A stretch of DNA of 64,000 nucleotides from Neisseriaceae bacterium (GTDB taxonomy: Bacteria; Pseudomonadota; Gammaproteobacteria; Burkholderiales; Chromobacteriaceae): the NCBI GenBank assembly GCA_027489245.1, contig JAIYAC010000008.1, forward strand, positions 62,001 to 126,000, read 5' to 3'. The notes under the pieces were generated by a model. That model made no database searches. It was not told the origin of the DNA and saw only the letters and a program-made list of their open reading frames with translations. Both the position numbers and the translations under genes were made by a program. This document shows, in pieces, positions 18,779 through 27,574 of the stretch (position 1 is its first letter; every line of letters begins with the position of its first letter).

Positions 18779-19552
18779 TTACTCGCCCTGCTTGTCGCGC
18801 GGCGGCAGGCTGCCGTCGGCGACACGCTGCACCTGCTTGAAGAAACCACGCAGGATGTCGATTTCTTCGCGCAGTACGCCGGCGCGGTTGAACAGCGCAC
18901 GCATGCGGCGCATCAGGCGCTCGCTGTTGCGGCGCTCGTAGTAGCCGATGGCTTCCAGCGTGTTGTCCAGGTGGCCGCACATGCTTTCTACCTCGGCCAT
19001 GCTGGCGGCCTCGCCTTCGGCTTTCAGGTAGTTCACATCCACGCCGGTGTGGCTGAACAGCTCGTAGGTCATCACCTGCACTGCCATGGCCAGGTTCAGC
19101 GAGAAGTAGTCCGGGTTACCGGGCACGGTCACCAGGCGGTTGCACATTTCCACTTCTTCTATCGACAGGCCGAAGGTTTCGTTGCCAAACACCAGGGCCA
19201 CCTGCTCGCCCTCGCGCGCACGGGCAATCAGCTCGGGCGCGGTTTCGCGCGGGGTAGACAGCGGGGTGGTGAGCTCGCGGCGGCGGCTGGTCAGCGCGCA
19301 GGCCACGGTGACATCCGACAGCGCCTCGGTCAGGCTGCTGACCACGGTGGCGTGCGCCAGTACGTCTACCGCGCCGGAGGCCAGTACGTTGGCCTCTTCG
19401 CTGGGAAACACTTTCGGCTCAACCAGATACAAGCGCGTCAGGCCCATGGTTTTCATGGCGCGTGCCGCCGAGCCGATATTGCCCGGGTGGCTGGGGCGTG
19501 CCAGTACGACGCGAATGTTCTTTAAAAAATCAGGTACTTGGGGTTTATTCAT
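18779..19552 (-). CDS. trmJ: tRNA (cytidine/uridine-2'-O)-methyltransferase TrmJ
   Basis: SPOUT-class methyltransferase that methylates the ribose of nucleotide 32 in the anticodon loop of tRNAs. 257 residues. The family pattern is visible: VVLARPSHPGNIGSAARAMK (residues 15-34), VFGNETFGLS and the knot signature SLNLAMAVQV. First gene of the run that continues with DUF1853 and a flavodoxin. Divergent from suhB. Confidence 0.92.
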   Translation of the reverse strand: MNKPQVPDFLKNIRVVLARPSHPGNIGSAARAMKTMGLTRLYLVEPKVFPSEEANVLASGAVDVLAHATVVSSLTEALSDVTVACALTSRRRELTTPLSTPRETAPELIARAREGEQVALVFGNETFGLSIEEVEMCNRLVTVPGNPDYFSLNLAMAVQVMTYELFSHTGVDVNYLKAEGEAASMAEVESMCGHLDNTLEAIGYYERRNSERLMRRMRALFNRAGVLREEIDILRGFFKQVQRVADGSLPPRDKQGE

Positions 19553-19586
19553 CGGGTAATTTTGAGTAGAATCGCGGGCTATTCAA

Positions 19587-19676
19587 AAACACCGCTGCAA
19601 AAGCGGTGTTTATCGTTCCTTAACCCAGACAGTTTACGACAAGCGCGCACCCCACGAAGGGGCTGCGCTTGTTTTG
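19587..19676 (+). ncRNA. Structured suhB leader or small RNA ending in an intrinsic terminator
   Basis: On the plus strand upstream of suhB there are two hairpins. The first is AAACACCGCT-GCAAA-AGCGGTGTTT (19587-19611). The second (19639-19672) has outer arms ACAAGCGC and GCGCTTGT around an inner CCCC/GGGG pairing and is followed by TTTG. A TAGAAT at 19567-19572 could be a -10 element. The second hairpin ends only about 20 nt before the suhB ATG, so it acts either as an attenuator or as the end of a ~95-nt RNA. Confidence 0.5.
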
Positions 19677-19696
19677 TATGATTTTAGAGGCCGTCA

Positions 19697-20494
19697 ATGC
19701 ATCCAATGCTCAATGTCGCGGTAAAAGCCGCTCGCCGTGCAGCCAACGTTATCCAGCGTGCATCGCTGAACCTGGATACCGTGCGTGTTGAAAAGAAAAA
19801 ACACAACGACTTCGTGTCCGAAGTTGATCAAGCTGCCGAACAAGCCATCATTGATGTCATTCTGGATGCGTATCCGAAGCATGCGATTCTAGCAGAAGAG
19901 TCCGGCGGCCGCGGTCTGGGCACCTCCGAGTACGAGTGGATCATCGACCCGATCGATGGCACCACCAACTTCATTCACGGCCACCCGCAATACTGCATTT
20001 CCATCGCGCTGGCGCACCGCGGCCAGATCCAGCAAGCCGTGGTTTACGACCCGAACCGCAACGACATGTTCACCGCCAGCCGTGGCGTGGGCTCGTTCCT
20101 GAACGACCGCCGTATCCGCGTTTCCAAACGCATCAACATGAACGAATGCCTGATCGCCACCGGTTTCCCGGTAGTCGACCAGAGCATGCTGGACACCCAT
20201 CTGGCCATCCTGAAAGACGTAATCGGCAAAACAGCCGGCGCACGCCGTGAAGGCTCTGCCGCACTGGACCTGTGCAACGTGGCCTGCGGCCGCGTGGATG
20301 GTTTCTTCGAGTTCAACCTGAAGCCTTGGGACATCGCGGCAGGTAGCCTGATCGTGCAGGAAGCCGGCGGCATCGTGACCAATATGCACGGCGAAGACGG
20401 CTGGTTTGAAAGCGGCGACATCGTGGCTGCCGCCCCGAAAGTACTGGGCCAGCTGCTGCCGCTGATCGCCCCGCACGTAAAAGCCGGCGCCTAA
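19697..20494 (+). CDS. suhB: Inositol monophosphatase family protein SuhB
   Basis: Mg-dependent phosphatase fold; in E. coli SuhB also joins the Nus antitermination complex on rRNA operons. 265 residues. Metal ligands are in EESG (near 75), the DPIDGTTNF motif (near 92-100) and WDIAAGSLIVQEAGG near 220. Full family length. Monocistronic, with a structured leader before it and a terminator at 20611. Confidence 0.92.
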   Translation: MHPMLNVAVKAARRAANVIQRASLNLDTVRVEKKKHNDFVSEVDQAAEQAIIDVILDAYPKHAILAEESGGRGLGTSEYEWIIDPIDGTTNFIHGHPQYCISIALAHRGQIQQAVVYDPNRNDMFTASRGVGSFLNDRRIRVSKRINMNECLIATGFPVVDQSMLDTHLAILKDVIGKTAGARREGSAALDLCNVACGRVDGFFEFNLKPWDIAAGSLIVQEAGGIVTNMHGEDGWFESGDIVAAAPKVLGQLLPLIAPHVKAGA

Positions 20495-20610
20495 GCGCGT
20501 CTTCACGATCGCGCGCGACAGCGAGACAAGGCGTTTTTAACGCGGTATCGCCAACGCGCAGCAGATCGTGAACAAGTTCCAAGCCTGCGGCCAACCCTGG
20601 TCACACGCCC

Positions 20611-20646
20611 CGCCCCCGCGCTGCCTGCAGCCGGGGGCGTTGTTTT
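20611..20646 (+). terminator. Terminator downstream of suhB
   Basis: CGCCCCCG / CGGGGGCG stem with TTGTTTTT following; a near copy (11/12) of the 12-mer lies just upstream at 20586. Confidence 0.7.
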
Positions 20647-20695
20647 TGGCGGCGCCGGCCCCACTTGCTATGCCATCACCCACCAGGATCACACC

Positions 20696-20914
20696 ATGCC
20701 GGTAAACAGCAAGAAGCTGCAAGGCAGCAAATGGACCGCCACCACCCCGCACAACCGCGAAAAGCATTTTCTGGTGGTACAGGTAGAGCACGATGCGGAG
20801 GACCCGCAAAAAGTACTGCGCGTCACGCTGGAGGCGGTACTGTCGCGCCGCCACTTCACCCTGCCCTGGCGTGAGCTGGGCGACAGCAGCCAGTGGCAAG
20901 CTGGCTGGCTATAG
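20696..20914 (+). CDS. Small Trp-rich protein (TIGR02450 family)
   Basis: A 72-residue protein of unknown function. It shows the family pattern KKLQGSKWTA, NREKHFLV, LEAVLSRRHFTLPWREL and a C-terminal QWQAGW. A GTG or other start further upstream is not needed. Its stop codon overlaps the stop of the convergent HD-GYP gene (20909-20914), so the two transcripts share their 3' ends with no terminator between them. Confidence 0.8.
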   Translation: MPVNSKKLQGSKWTATTPHNREKHFLVVQVEHDAEDPQKVLRVTLEAVLSRRHFTLPWRELGDSSQWQAGWL

Positions 20915-22177
20915 CCCCACGGCGGCGGTTTTGCTGCTTAGCCCGAGAAACAGCACGGCCAGCGGCTCGAATAACTCGGCCTCGGGCTGGGGCAGGTGCA
21001 AACGCTGCCGGGTCAGGTCGCGCGCCAGATGGCGCGATAGCCAGTTGGTTTCATGCATGACCCAGGACAGCTCTTGCCACATGGCCTGGGTATCCTCCCC
21101 CTCCATGGCATGCTTGCTGAGCATGTCCAGGCCCACACTGTTAAAAGCACGCTGAATGCTGTTAAGCCGCAACGCCAGGTGGCCAAACAGCTGCCAGCCC
21201 GGCTCGCTCAATGTTTGCCCTTCGATCTGCTGCATCACCTCATGCACCCGGGCAAAGCGCATCAGCAGCTGATGCAGGGACGACTGCAGGGCATCCACCG
21301 GCTGCAGCAGCCCGGCTTCGCGCGGCAGGCTGCCGGCACGCAGCTGTGCCGGCAAGCGTACCGCAGCAGAAAACTGCCCCGGCAGCAGCTTGAGGGCAGT
21401 CTGCAGCTGGCCCACGGGCTGGCGGGCGTGCTCGAAAATACCGGCCGCCATTTCGGCCAGCGCCAGCACTTCTGCCGCCTGCCCCACGGCGTCACCACGT
21501 AGCTGGCGCGGGTAGCCACTGCCATCTACCCGCTCATGGTGCTGCAAAATCATCTGTGCCACATCGGCGGGTACCGCCTTGAGCTCGCTGGCCCAGACAA
21601 AGCCCACCAAGGGGTGGGCATCAAACTGGCGCCACTCATCTGCGCTCAGGGGGCCGCTGTGTTGCCAGATTGCCGGCTCCAGGTACAAATACCCCACGTC
21701 GTGCAGCAAACCACTGCACAGCAACAGCTGCGCATCACGCGTGGAGGGCGCCAGGCTCCACGCCAGCGCAGCCACGCGCAGGCTGTGACGAAAGACATCG
21801 GGAAAACGGCTGGCAAGCAGCTGCAAGGCCTGAGCGGCCAAAGGCGGTAGCGACAACACCGCCAGCTCGCGCTGCAATACCCTGGCCTGGCTGCCCAGCC
21901 AGCCAGCGAGTAGTGCATCCTCGGCCAAGAGTTGCTGCATGCCATCGCGCAGCTGGGCCAACAGCTGGCTGGTATCCAGCTGTAGCTGGCTTTCCAGCGG
22001 CTGGCGCAAGCGATGGATGCTGAGCTGCTCGCTGGTGCGGGCATCAATGCTGGCACCACGCGCCACCAGCTTCATCCCGTTGGCCGCATAGATATCCTGG
22101 CTGGCACGAACAGTCAGCGTATTGCCGGCCGTTTCCAGATTGGCCAAAAAGTGGGGGTTTACTCTGTCCAGTGCCAT
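20909..22177 (-). CDS. HD-GYP domain protein, probable cyclic-di-GMP phosphodiesterase
   Basis: About 422 residues. A variable N-terminal region, in which MKLVARGASID resembles the DUF3391-like part of many HD-GYP proteins, precedes the HD-GYP domain at about 130-310. Residues seen are FRHSLRVA, LLHDVGYLYL (the HD pair), HPLVG, and HHERVDGSGYP with the GYP signature. The canonical HDIG is HDVG here. The domain hydrolyses cyclic di-GMP. The start at 22177 (MALDRVN) is chosen over a longer TTG-started frame. No receiver or membrane segment is seen, so the input signal is unknown. Confidence 0.85.
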   Translation of the reverse strand: MALDRVNPHFLANLETAGNTLTVRASQDIYAANGMKLVARGASIDARTSEQLSIHRLRQPLESQLQLDTSQLLAQLRDGMQQLLAEDALLAGWLGSQARVLQRELAVLSLPPLAAQALQLLASRFPDVFRHSLRVAALAWSLAPSTRDAQLLLCSGLLHDVGYLYLEPAIWQHSGPLSADEWRQFDAHPLVGFVWASELKAVPADVAQMILQHHERVDGSGYPRQLRGDAVGQAAEVLALAEMAAGIFEHARQPVGQLQTALKLLPGQFSAAVRLPAQLRAGSLPREAGLLQPVDALQSSLHQLLMRFARVHEVMQQIEGQTLSEPGWQLFGHLALRLNSIQRAFNSVGLDMLSKHAMEGEDTQAMWQELSWVMHETNWLSRHLARDLTRQRLHLPQPEAELFEPLAVLFLGLSSKTAAVGL

Positions 22178-22275
22178 GAAGTATCCGGATGCCTTTGCAT
22201 GAAACCAGCGGATAGGCCGATCGATAGTTAAATAAAGCAAAGATTCGGCCTAAGCTCCAAGCATTTGTCGAAAGA

Positions 22276-22312
22276 CAACGCCCCAGCCTACTTTCAGCAG
22301 GCTGGGGCGTTG
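22276..22312. terminator. Bidirectional terminator between the reductase and HD-GYP genes
   Basis: A 14-bp perfect stem (CAACGCCCCAGCCT with AGGCTGGGGCGTTG) around a 9-nt loop. It ends the minus-strand ferredoxin-reductase gene at 22336; no long T-run follows. Confidence 0.75.
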
Positions 22313-22335
22313 CAATCTACGCATAGCAATAAAAC

Positions 22336-23364
22336 TTACTTACTACCGCTCATATCCTTGGACAAAAAGAACGCATCCGAGAAGAACTCGTCTGCCGGCA
22401 AGCTGCGCTCGCCGATAAAGGCAGCGTGCGCCGCCTCTACCATGACCGGCGCGCCGCAGGCGTACACCTGGTAGCCCGCCAGGCTGTCGAAGTCATCCAG
22501 CACGGCCTGGTGGACAAAGCCGGTACGGCCTTGCCAGTTGTGCTCGGGCAGTGCGTCGGACACCACCGGAATGAAGGTGATATTGCTGTTCTGCGCCTGC
22601 CACTGGCCGGCCATCTCGGCCATGTACAGGTCAGCCGGGGTACGGGCACCCCAGTAGAACACGATAGGGCGAGTGATGCCCTGATGGATAGCGTGCTCGA
22701 TAATGCCCTTGATCGGGGCAAAGCCGGTGCCGCTGGCCACCATGACGATGGGCTTGTCGGAATCTTCGCGCAGGAAGAACGAGCCCAGCGGGCCCTTGAA
22801 GCGCATGATCTCTTTCTCTTTCATGGTGTTGAACACATAGTCAGAGAACGAACCGCCAGGCTGGTGGCGGATATGCAGCTCGATGAAAGCGTCGTCGTGC
22901 GGCGCGTTGGCAATGGAGAAACTGCGCTTCTTGCCGTCTTTCATCAGGATATCGATGTACTGGCCGGCCATGAACTGCAGGCGCTCGGACACGGGCAGCT
23001 TCAGCTTCAGCACGGCCACATCGTGGATCTTGTCGATTTTTTCCACGCGGCACGGCAGGGTCTTGATCTGGATATCACCCGCACCAGCCACTTCGCGCGC
23101 CTCGATAGTGATATCGCCCTTGGGTTTGGCACAGCAAAACAGCGCCATACCCTGGGCGCGGTCGGCTGCCGACAGCGCCTTATCCTGCGCGCCACCGTGT
23201 TCTACCTCGCCCGCCACTACCTTGCCCTTGCAAGCGCCACAAGCACCGTCGCGGCAGCCGTATGGCAGGCCAACGGACTGGCGCAACGCCGCTTCCAGAA
23301 TGGTTTCATGCGCTTCTACGCCAAAAGAATGGCCGCTTGGAAGCACCTTTACCTGACACGTCAT
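22336..23364 (-). CDS. Ferredoxin-NAD(P)H reductase type flavoprotein with N-terminal [2Fe-2S] domain
   Basis: 342 residues. The N-terminal plant-type ferredoxin domain has CRDGACGACKGKV (near 37-49) plus a later CC pair. An FAD domain (RSFSIANAP near 160) and an NAD-binding domain (VASGTGFAPIKGI near 220, CGAPVMV near 300) follow. This architecture is usually annotated as CDP-6-deoxy-delta-3,4-glucoseen reductase or phenol/toluene hydroxylase reductase; no deoxysugar genes lie nearby, so a general electron-transfer role is more likely. An AAGGGAAG ribosome site precedes the ATG. Divergent from an SDR gene 33 bp away. Confidence 0.85.
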   Translation of the reverse strand: MTCQVKVLPSGHSFGVEAHETILEAALRQSVGLPYGCRDGACGACKGKVVAGEVEHGGAQDKALSAADRAQGMALFCCAKPKGDITIEAREVAGAGDIQIKTLPCRVEKIDKIHDVAVLKLKLPVSERLQFMAGQYIDILMKDGKKRSFSIANAPHDDAFIELHIRHQPGGSFSDYVFNTMKEKEIMRFKGPLGSFFLREDSDKPIVMVASGTGFAPIKGIIEHAIHQGITRPIVFYWGARTPADLYMAEMAGQWQAQNSNITFIPVVSDALPEHNWQGRTGFVHQAVLDDFDSLAGYQVYACGAPVMVEAAHAAFIGERSLPADEFFSDAFFLSKDMSGSK

Positions 23365-23397
23365 CTTCTTCCCTTAAACTTCGCTAAAATGGCCGGC

Positions 23398-24270
23398 ATG
23401 CGAACCTTGTTGATACTGGGCAGCGGCGATGTCGCCTTGCGCGCCCTTCCCCTGCTGACGCCACACTGGCGGGTCATTGCACTGCTACGCCGCCCGGAAG
23501 CGGCCGCCACCTGGCGAGCGCATGGCGCCTTGCCGCTATTGGCCAACCTGGACGACAAAAACAGCCTGTCGCGTATCGCCGGCCTGGCCGACGCCGTGCT
23601 GTACACCGCACCGCCGCCAGAGCAAGGCCGCATAGACCCCAGAATGCGCAAGGTCTTGTCGCAGCTGGCAAAAACGGGGAGTCTACCACAGCAAATCGTC
23701 TATATCAGCACCAGCGGCGTGTACGGCAATGCCGATGGCAAGTGGCTGGACGAGACCGCCCCGCTGCGGCCAACCTCCCTCCGCGCGCAACGCCGGGTCG
23801 ACGCAGAACGCTGCCTGCGCGCCTTTGCCGTCGCCCACGGCACCGCACTCACCATCCTGCGCGCCCCCGGCATCTACGCCGCCGAGCGCCTGCCGCTGGC
23901 CCGCCTGCATAACGGCACCCCGCTGATCGCCGCCAGCGAGGACAGCATCAGCAACCACATCCACGCCAGCGACCTGGCGCGCCTGTGCGCCGCCGCCCTG
24001 CAGCGCCGCCGCAGCGGCATTCGCGTGTACAACGCCTGCGACAGCCAGCCGCTGCCGGTAGGCGAATGGTACGACCAGCTGGCCGATACCCTGGGCCTGC
24101 CGCGCGCACCGCGCCTGCCACGCGCCCAGGTGCAGCAGCAGGTATCACCCGGGCTGTGGTCCTTCATGGCCGAGTCCCGCCGCCTGAGCAACGCCCGCCT
24201 GCTGCGCGAGCTGCCCGGCTGCCTGCATTACCCCACGGTAGGCCACCTGCTACGCACGCTGGTGCCATAG
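23398..24270 (+). CDS. NAD-dependent epimerase/dehydratase family protein (SDR)
   Basis: About 290 residues, extended short-chain dehydrogenase resembling YeeZ-type proteins. The nucleotide motif is LGSGDVALRAL near the N-terminus, and YISTSGVYGN near residue 105 contains the family's Tyr/Ser region. The frame is open far upstream on the opposite strand of the reductase gene, so the start is set at the ATG at 23398 (MRTLLIL); an ATG at 23389 would add three residues. The substrate is unknown. A copy of the 12-mer lies inside at 23765. Confidence 0.8.
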   Translation: MRTLLILGSGDVALRALPLLTPHWRVIALLRRPEAAATWRAHGALPLLANLDDKNSLSRIAGLADAVLYTAPPPEQGRIDPRMRKVLSQLAKTGSLPQQIVYISTSGVYGNADGKWLDETAPLRPTSLRAQRRVDAERCLRAFAVAHGTALTILRAPGIYAAERLPLARLHNGTPLIAASEDSISNHIHASDLARLCAAALQRRRSGIRVYNACDSQPLPVGEWYDQLADTLGLPRAPRLPRAQVQQQVSPGLWSFMAESRRLSNARLLRELPGCLHYPTVGHLLRTLVP

Positions 24271-24355
24271 CGGCGGGGGCAAAGCAGCCCGTGCTATCCC
24301 GCAAGCGCAAGATTCGGTAACATCGCGATCTTTTTGCAGTTTTTGAGTTCGCACC

Positions 24356-25036
24356 ATGGAAAATCCAGGCTTCAAGCGCGCCATCCGCAGCTTTGTACTG
24401 CGTCAGGGCCACCTCTCCGCTTCCCAGCAACGCGCCATCGATGAAGGCATGCCGCGCTGGGGTATCGAATACCGCCCCGAGCAGCTGGACCTGGCCCAGG
24501 CCTTTGGCCGCGACGCGCCCAAGATTCTGGAGATCGGCTTTGGCATGGGCGGCGCTACCGCCGAGATTGCGGCCAACATGCCGCATAACGACTATCTGGG
24601 CGTAGAAGTCCACAGCCCAGGCGTGGGCAACCTGTTCAAGCTGATCGAAGAAAAGCAGCTCACCAACCTGCGCCTGCTGCGCCACGACGCGGTAGAAGTG
24701 CTGGACAATATGCTGGCCGATGGCAGCCTCGACGGCGTGCATATCTTCTTCCCCGACCCATGGCACAAAAAGCGCCATAACAAGCGCCGCCTGATCCAGG
24801 CCCCGCTGGTAGAAAAGCTGGTGAAAAAGCTGAAACCGGGCGGCTACCTGCACGCCGCTACCGACTGGGAAGACTACGCCATCCAGATTCTGGAAGTCTT
24901 CAACGGCAACACCGACCTGCAAAACACCGCCGAGGCCTACGCACCGCGCCCGGACTACCGCCCGCTGACCAAGTTCGAAGCCCGCGGCATCCGCCTGGGC
25001 CACGGCGTGTGGGACATCATCTTTACCCGCAAGTAA
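24356..25036 (+). CDS. trmB: tRNA (guanine-N7-)-methyltransferase
   Basis: Makes m7G46 in tRNAs using SAM. 226 residues. Seen are the SAM-binding motif [11 protein letters not shown] (near 58-68), the family-specific [15 protein letters not shown] (near 137-151) and TDWEDYA. Full length, and cleanly separated by a terminator from the convergent peroxidase gene. Confidence 0.95.
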   Translation: MENPGFKRAIRSFVLRQGHLSASQQRAIDEGMPRWGIEYRPEQLDLAQAFGRDAPKILEIGFGMGGATAEIAANMPHNDYLGVEVHSPGVGNLFKLIEEKQLTNLRLLRHDAVEVLDNMLADGSLDGVHIFFPDPWHKKRHNKRRLIQAPLVEKLVKKLKPGGYLHAATDWEDYAIQILEVFNGNTDLQNTAEAYAPRPDYRPLTKFEARGIRLGHGVWDIIFTRK

Positions 25037-25059
25037 GACACGGGTAAGCGTGAAGAAAT

Positions 25060-25095
25060 AGACGGCCAGGCTGGCAACAGGCTGGCCGTCTTTGT
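25060..25095. terminator. Bidirectional terminator between trmB and the peroxidase gene
   Basis: AGACGGCCAG / CTGGCCGTCT perfect 10-bp stem followed by TTGTT. Confidence 0.82.
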
Positions 25096-25113
25096 TAGCT
25101 ATAACGCTAGCAG

Positions 25114-25593
25114 CTAGCCGCCCAGCAGCGCTTCGATATCCGGCAGCAACTCGTGTGGCTCGGCCGCTGGCTCGTAGCGTTTGACCAGCCGGCCTTTGCG
25201 GTCGATCAGGAACTTGGTGAAGTTCCACTTTACCGGGTGCGGGTGGCCACTTTCCACGCCGGTAAGCCATTGCCACAGCAGGCTGGCGGCGGGGCCGTTG
25301 ACGTCGCCTTTGGCAAACAGCGGAAAGTCCACGCCAAAACGCGTCTGGCAAAACGCGGCGATGTCGTCTGCGCTGCCCGGCTCCTGCCCGCCAAACTGGT
25401 TGCACGGGAAAGCCAGGACGGTAAAGCCGCGCGCGGCCAGCGCGGCCTGCAGTTCCTGCAGGCCCTGGTACTGGCGGGTATAGCCGCATTCACTGGCGGT
25501 GTTCACCACCAGCACCACCTGGCCCAGATAATCGGCCAGGGGCTGCGAGCGGCCATCGGCCAGGTTGGCCGCAAAGCTGGCAAGCGTGGTCAT
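25114..25593 (-). CDS. Glutathione peroxidase family protein
   Basis: Thiol peroxidase of about 159 residues. The catalytic set is visible: the peroxidatic cysteine in NTASECGYT, the Gln in NQFGGQEPGS and the Trp/Asn in KWNFTKFL. It likely reduces peroxides with thioredoxin, as bacterial Cys-type members do. The start at 25593 (MTTLASF) is preferred over the longer frame. An exact 12-mer copy sits at its N-terminal codons (25562-25573), the only one in a coding region read in the reverse orientation on the plus strand. Confidence 0.9.
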   Translation of the reverse strand: MTTLASFAANLADGRSQPLADYLGQVVLVVNTASECGYTRQYQGLQELQAALAARGFTVLAFPCNQFGGQEPGSADDIAAFCQTRFGVDFPLFAKGDVNGPAASLLWQWLTGVESGHPHPVKWNFTKFLIDRKGRLVKRYEPAAEPHELLPDIEALLGG

Positions 25594-25646
25594 GGTGCGT
25601 GTGTCTCCGTATAATGCTGATTTCCCGAACAAATCAGTCAACAATC

Positions 25647-26123
25647 ATGTTTGCACCCAGCCGGCAGGATGCCCGTCGTTTCTTTTTTGATACCTGGCAA
25701 AAACAGCAAGCCGGCCACCCGCTCAGCGACCTGGAAAAGCTGCTGGCCAGCGTGATCGCCGCCCACCCCGAGTACCACGCCATCCTCAGCCGCCCCGAGC
25801 AGTACGGCGAGCGCGAATGGCTGCCGGAGCAAGGCGAAACCAACCCCTTCATGCACATGAGCATGCACCTGGCGGTGGAAGAACAGCTGTCCATCGACCA
25901 GCCTTTCGGCATTCGCACCCTGTACCAGCAGCTGCTGGCCAAAACCGGCAGCGAGCACGACGCACAGCACGAGGTAATCGACTGCCTGGGCGAAATGATC
26001 TGGCAGGCGCAACGCTACGGCGGCGGGCCGGATGTGAACGTGTACCTGTCCTGTATTCGCGGCAAACTGGGCCTGGACCCGGAGAACGAACGCCGCCTGA
26101 ACCTGAAAGACATGGACGACTAG
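25647..26123 (+). CDS. DUF1841 family protein
   Basis: A 158-residue soluble protein of the DUF1841 family, common in beta/gammaproteobacteria and of unknown function. It starts MFAPSRQDARRFFFDTW; the central ETNPFMHMSMHLAVEEQ and the C-terminal CLGEMIWQAQR are family hallmarks, with several His and Glu that could bind metal. The next in-frame ATG upstream (25599) would overlap the divergent peroxidase start and is rejected. Confidence 0.85.
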   Translation: MFAPSRQDARRFFFDTWQKQQAGHPLSDLEKLLASVIAAHPEYHAILSRPEQYGEREWLPEQGETNPFMHMSMHLAVEEQLSIDQPFGIRTLYQQLLAKTGSEHDAQHEVIDCLGEMIWQAQRYGGGPDVNVYLSCIRGKLGLDPENERRLNLKDMDD

Positions 26124-26144
26124 GCCACCCGGCCTGGTTGATGA

Positions 26145-26172
26145 AAAGGGGCCACACTGCTGGCCCCTTTGT
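26145..26172. terminator. Bidirectional terminator between DUF1841 and the MerR gene
   Basis: AAAGGGGCCA / TGGCCCCTTT perfect 10-bp stem, loop CACTGC. Confidence 0.85.
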
Positions 26173-26202
26173 TATGGTCAAGTCACCCCGTTTTTGCAAA
26201 CC

Positions 26203-27114
26203 CTAGCCGGCAGGCCGGGCACGCCACTGCGCCACCAGCCCGTCCAGCTGCGATAGCTCGGCCAAGTGGCGCACATTGGCGGGCAGCTGGCGCAGGCTAC
26301 GGCAGCCGCCGCCGCCTACCCACAGCATCACGCCGGCAGGCAGCTGGCTGGCCAGCAGCTCGATGGCGCTGGCCGGGTTACCTTCGTACGCGCCTGAGAA
26401 CGACAGCACGATCACGTCGACCTGGTGCTTGGCCGCAGCAAAGGCAATGTCCTGCAGCGGCATCTGTGCGCCAAAGGCAATCGCCTCGCAGCCGTCCAGC
26501 CGCAGCAGGGCTTCCACCATCAGCAGGCCCAGTACGTGCAGCTCGCCCGGCGGCGTGGTCAGCATCACCCGTGGCGACATGACCCCGGCCGGGATCGCCG
26601 CCAGGGTTTCGCGCATCACGCGGCTTACCGCCTCGGAATACAAGTGTTCTTCGGCAATCTGCAGCTCGCCGCGCATCCAGGCCTCGCCCACCAGCTGGTT
26701 GGCCTCGGGCAAAAAGTCGCAGGCAAAACGGCGCAAACCCAGCTCCAGCATGCGGTGGCGCAGGTAGGCACGTGTGGCTTGCGCGTCGTGGCTTTGCAGC
26801 GCGGCCAGCAAACCCTGGCACACGTCGGAGGCCTGGCGCTGCGGCGTGTGCTCGGTGGTCAGCGCCTGCAGCTGGGCATCGCTCATGGCCATCAGCTTGC
26901 CGGGGCGAAAACCCAGGTCCAGCAGGCGACGGATCAGCCGCAGCCGCGCCAGATCGGCCTGCGAGTACAGGCGGTCGCCGGCGGCGTCGCGCGCGGGCTG
27001 CGGGAAGCCGTAGCGGCGCTCCCACATGCGCAGCAGGTCTTTGGGGATGCCGGTTTCGCGCTCAATGGCGGCAATGGGCAGGCCGGTGGCGTCGTTTTCG
27101 GGCAGTTCGTTCAT
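26203..27114 (-). CDS. MerR-family regulator with cobalamin-binding domain (CarH/LitR-like photoreceptor)
   Basis: 303 residues. The N-terminal MerR helix-turn-helix (about 12-80) has RMWERRYGFP. A four-helix B12-cap region (about 95-175) and a Rossmann-type cobalamin domain (180-300) follow. The cap carries W146-x9-E156-H157 and the B12 domain carries E191-x-H193-x2-G196. Both patterns are those by which CarH/LitR proteins bind adenosylcobalamin and sense blue-green light. It is the last gene of a nine-gene same-strand run, separated by 46 bp from the NTF2-like gene, with a TGTACA motif just before its ATG. Likely a repressor of that run, released by light. Confidence 0.82.
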   Translation of the reverse strand: MNELPENDATGLPIAAIERETGIPKDLLRMWERRYGFPQPARDAAGDRLYSQADLARLRLIRRLLDLGFRPGKLMAMSDAQLQALTTEHTPQRQASDVCQGLLAALQSHDAQATRAYLRHRMLELGLRRFACDFLPEANQLVGEAWMRGELQIAEEHLYSEAVSRVMRETLAAIPAGVMSPRVMLTTPPGELHVLGLLMVEALLRLDGCEAIAFGAQMPLQDIAFAAAKHQVDVIVLSFSGAYEGNPASAIELLASQLPAGVMLWVGGGGCRSLRQLPANVRHLAELSQLDGLVAQWRARPAG

Positions 27115-27116
27115 GA

Positions 27117-27124
27117 TTTGTACA
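27117..27124. promoter_or_regulatory. TTTGTACA half-site before the MerR start
   Basis: Two bases upstream of the MerR ATG lies TTTGTACA, the same half-site that forms the palindrome at the operon promoter (33967). It suggests autoregulation; a partner half (TGTATT) lies about 20 bp further upstream on the minus strand. Confidence 0.4.
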
Positions 27125-27160
27125 GGGCCGCAAGCGACAATACATTAACAAAGGCGGGCA

Positions 27161-27574
27161 TTATGCCACGCGCCGTTTCAGGCAGCGCAGCAGGCCGCCC
27201 AGTAATGGCAGCTTTTCGTACAGGCCTTCGGCGGCATCCCAGTAGTCGCGGTGGTCTACGATGCGGCCATCGCTACCCAGCACAAACAGGGTGCCGCCGT
27301 GGATGCACTGCGGCTTGCCCAGCATGGCAAAGGTAAAGTCCCAGGTGACAAAAGCCTTGTCGCCCTGCCCGATCACCTCGCCAATGACAAAACGCGGCTC
27401 GGCCAGGCTGCGGAACATGCGCGCGTACAGCGCCTTGATCTGCGAGCGCCCCTTGATAGCGTTAAAGGGGTCGCGAAAGCTGGCGCCGTCGGCATACACC
27501 GCGTCGATCTCGTCCAGCGTGGCGGGGGAAAGGGTTGCAAACCAGTCCAGGTGGCGGGCAAGTGCGGGGTTCAT
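27161..27574 (-). CDS. NTF2-like / SnoaL-fold protein
   Basis: A 137-residue single-domain alpha+beta-barrel protein. The family pattern YADGASFRDPFNAIKG, then ALYARMF and GRIVDHRDYWDAAEGLY places it in the SnoaL/NTF2-like superfamily found as a small member of LitR-linked lipid operons. The function is not known. ATGA overlap with the SDR gene before it. Confidence 0.8.
   Translation of the reverse strand: MNPALARHLDWFATLSPATLDEIDAVYADGASFRDPFNAIKGRSQIKALYARMFRSLAEPRFVIGEVIGQGDKAFVTWDFTFAMLGKPQCIHGGTLFVLGSDGRIVDHRDYWDAAEGLYEKLPLLGGLLRCLKRRVA

Noticed and set aside
19612-19625. boxA-like antitermination element in the suhB leader
   Set aside because: CGTTCCTTAACC only loosely resembles boxA (GCTCTTTAACA). 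Not strong enough to call.
22426-23397. N-terminal extension of the epimerase-like gene
   Set aside because: These codons lie antisense to the ferredoxin reductase gene; the SDR fold begins at MRTLLIL.
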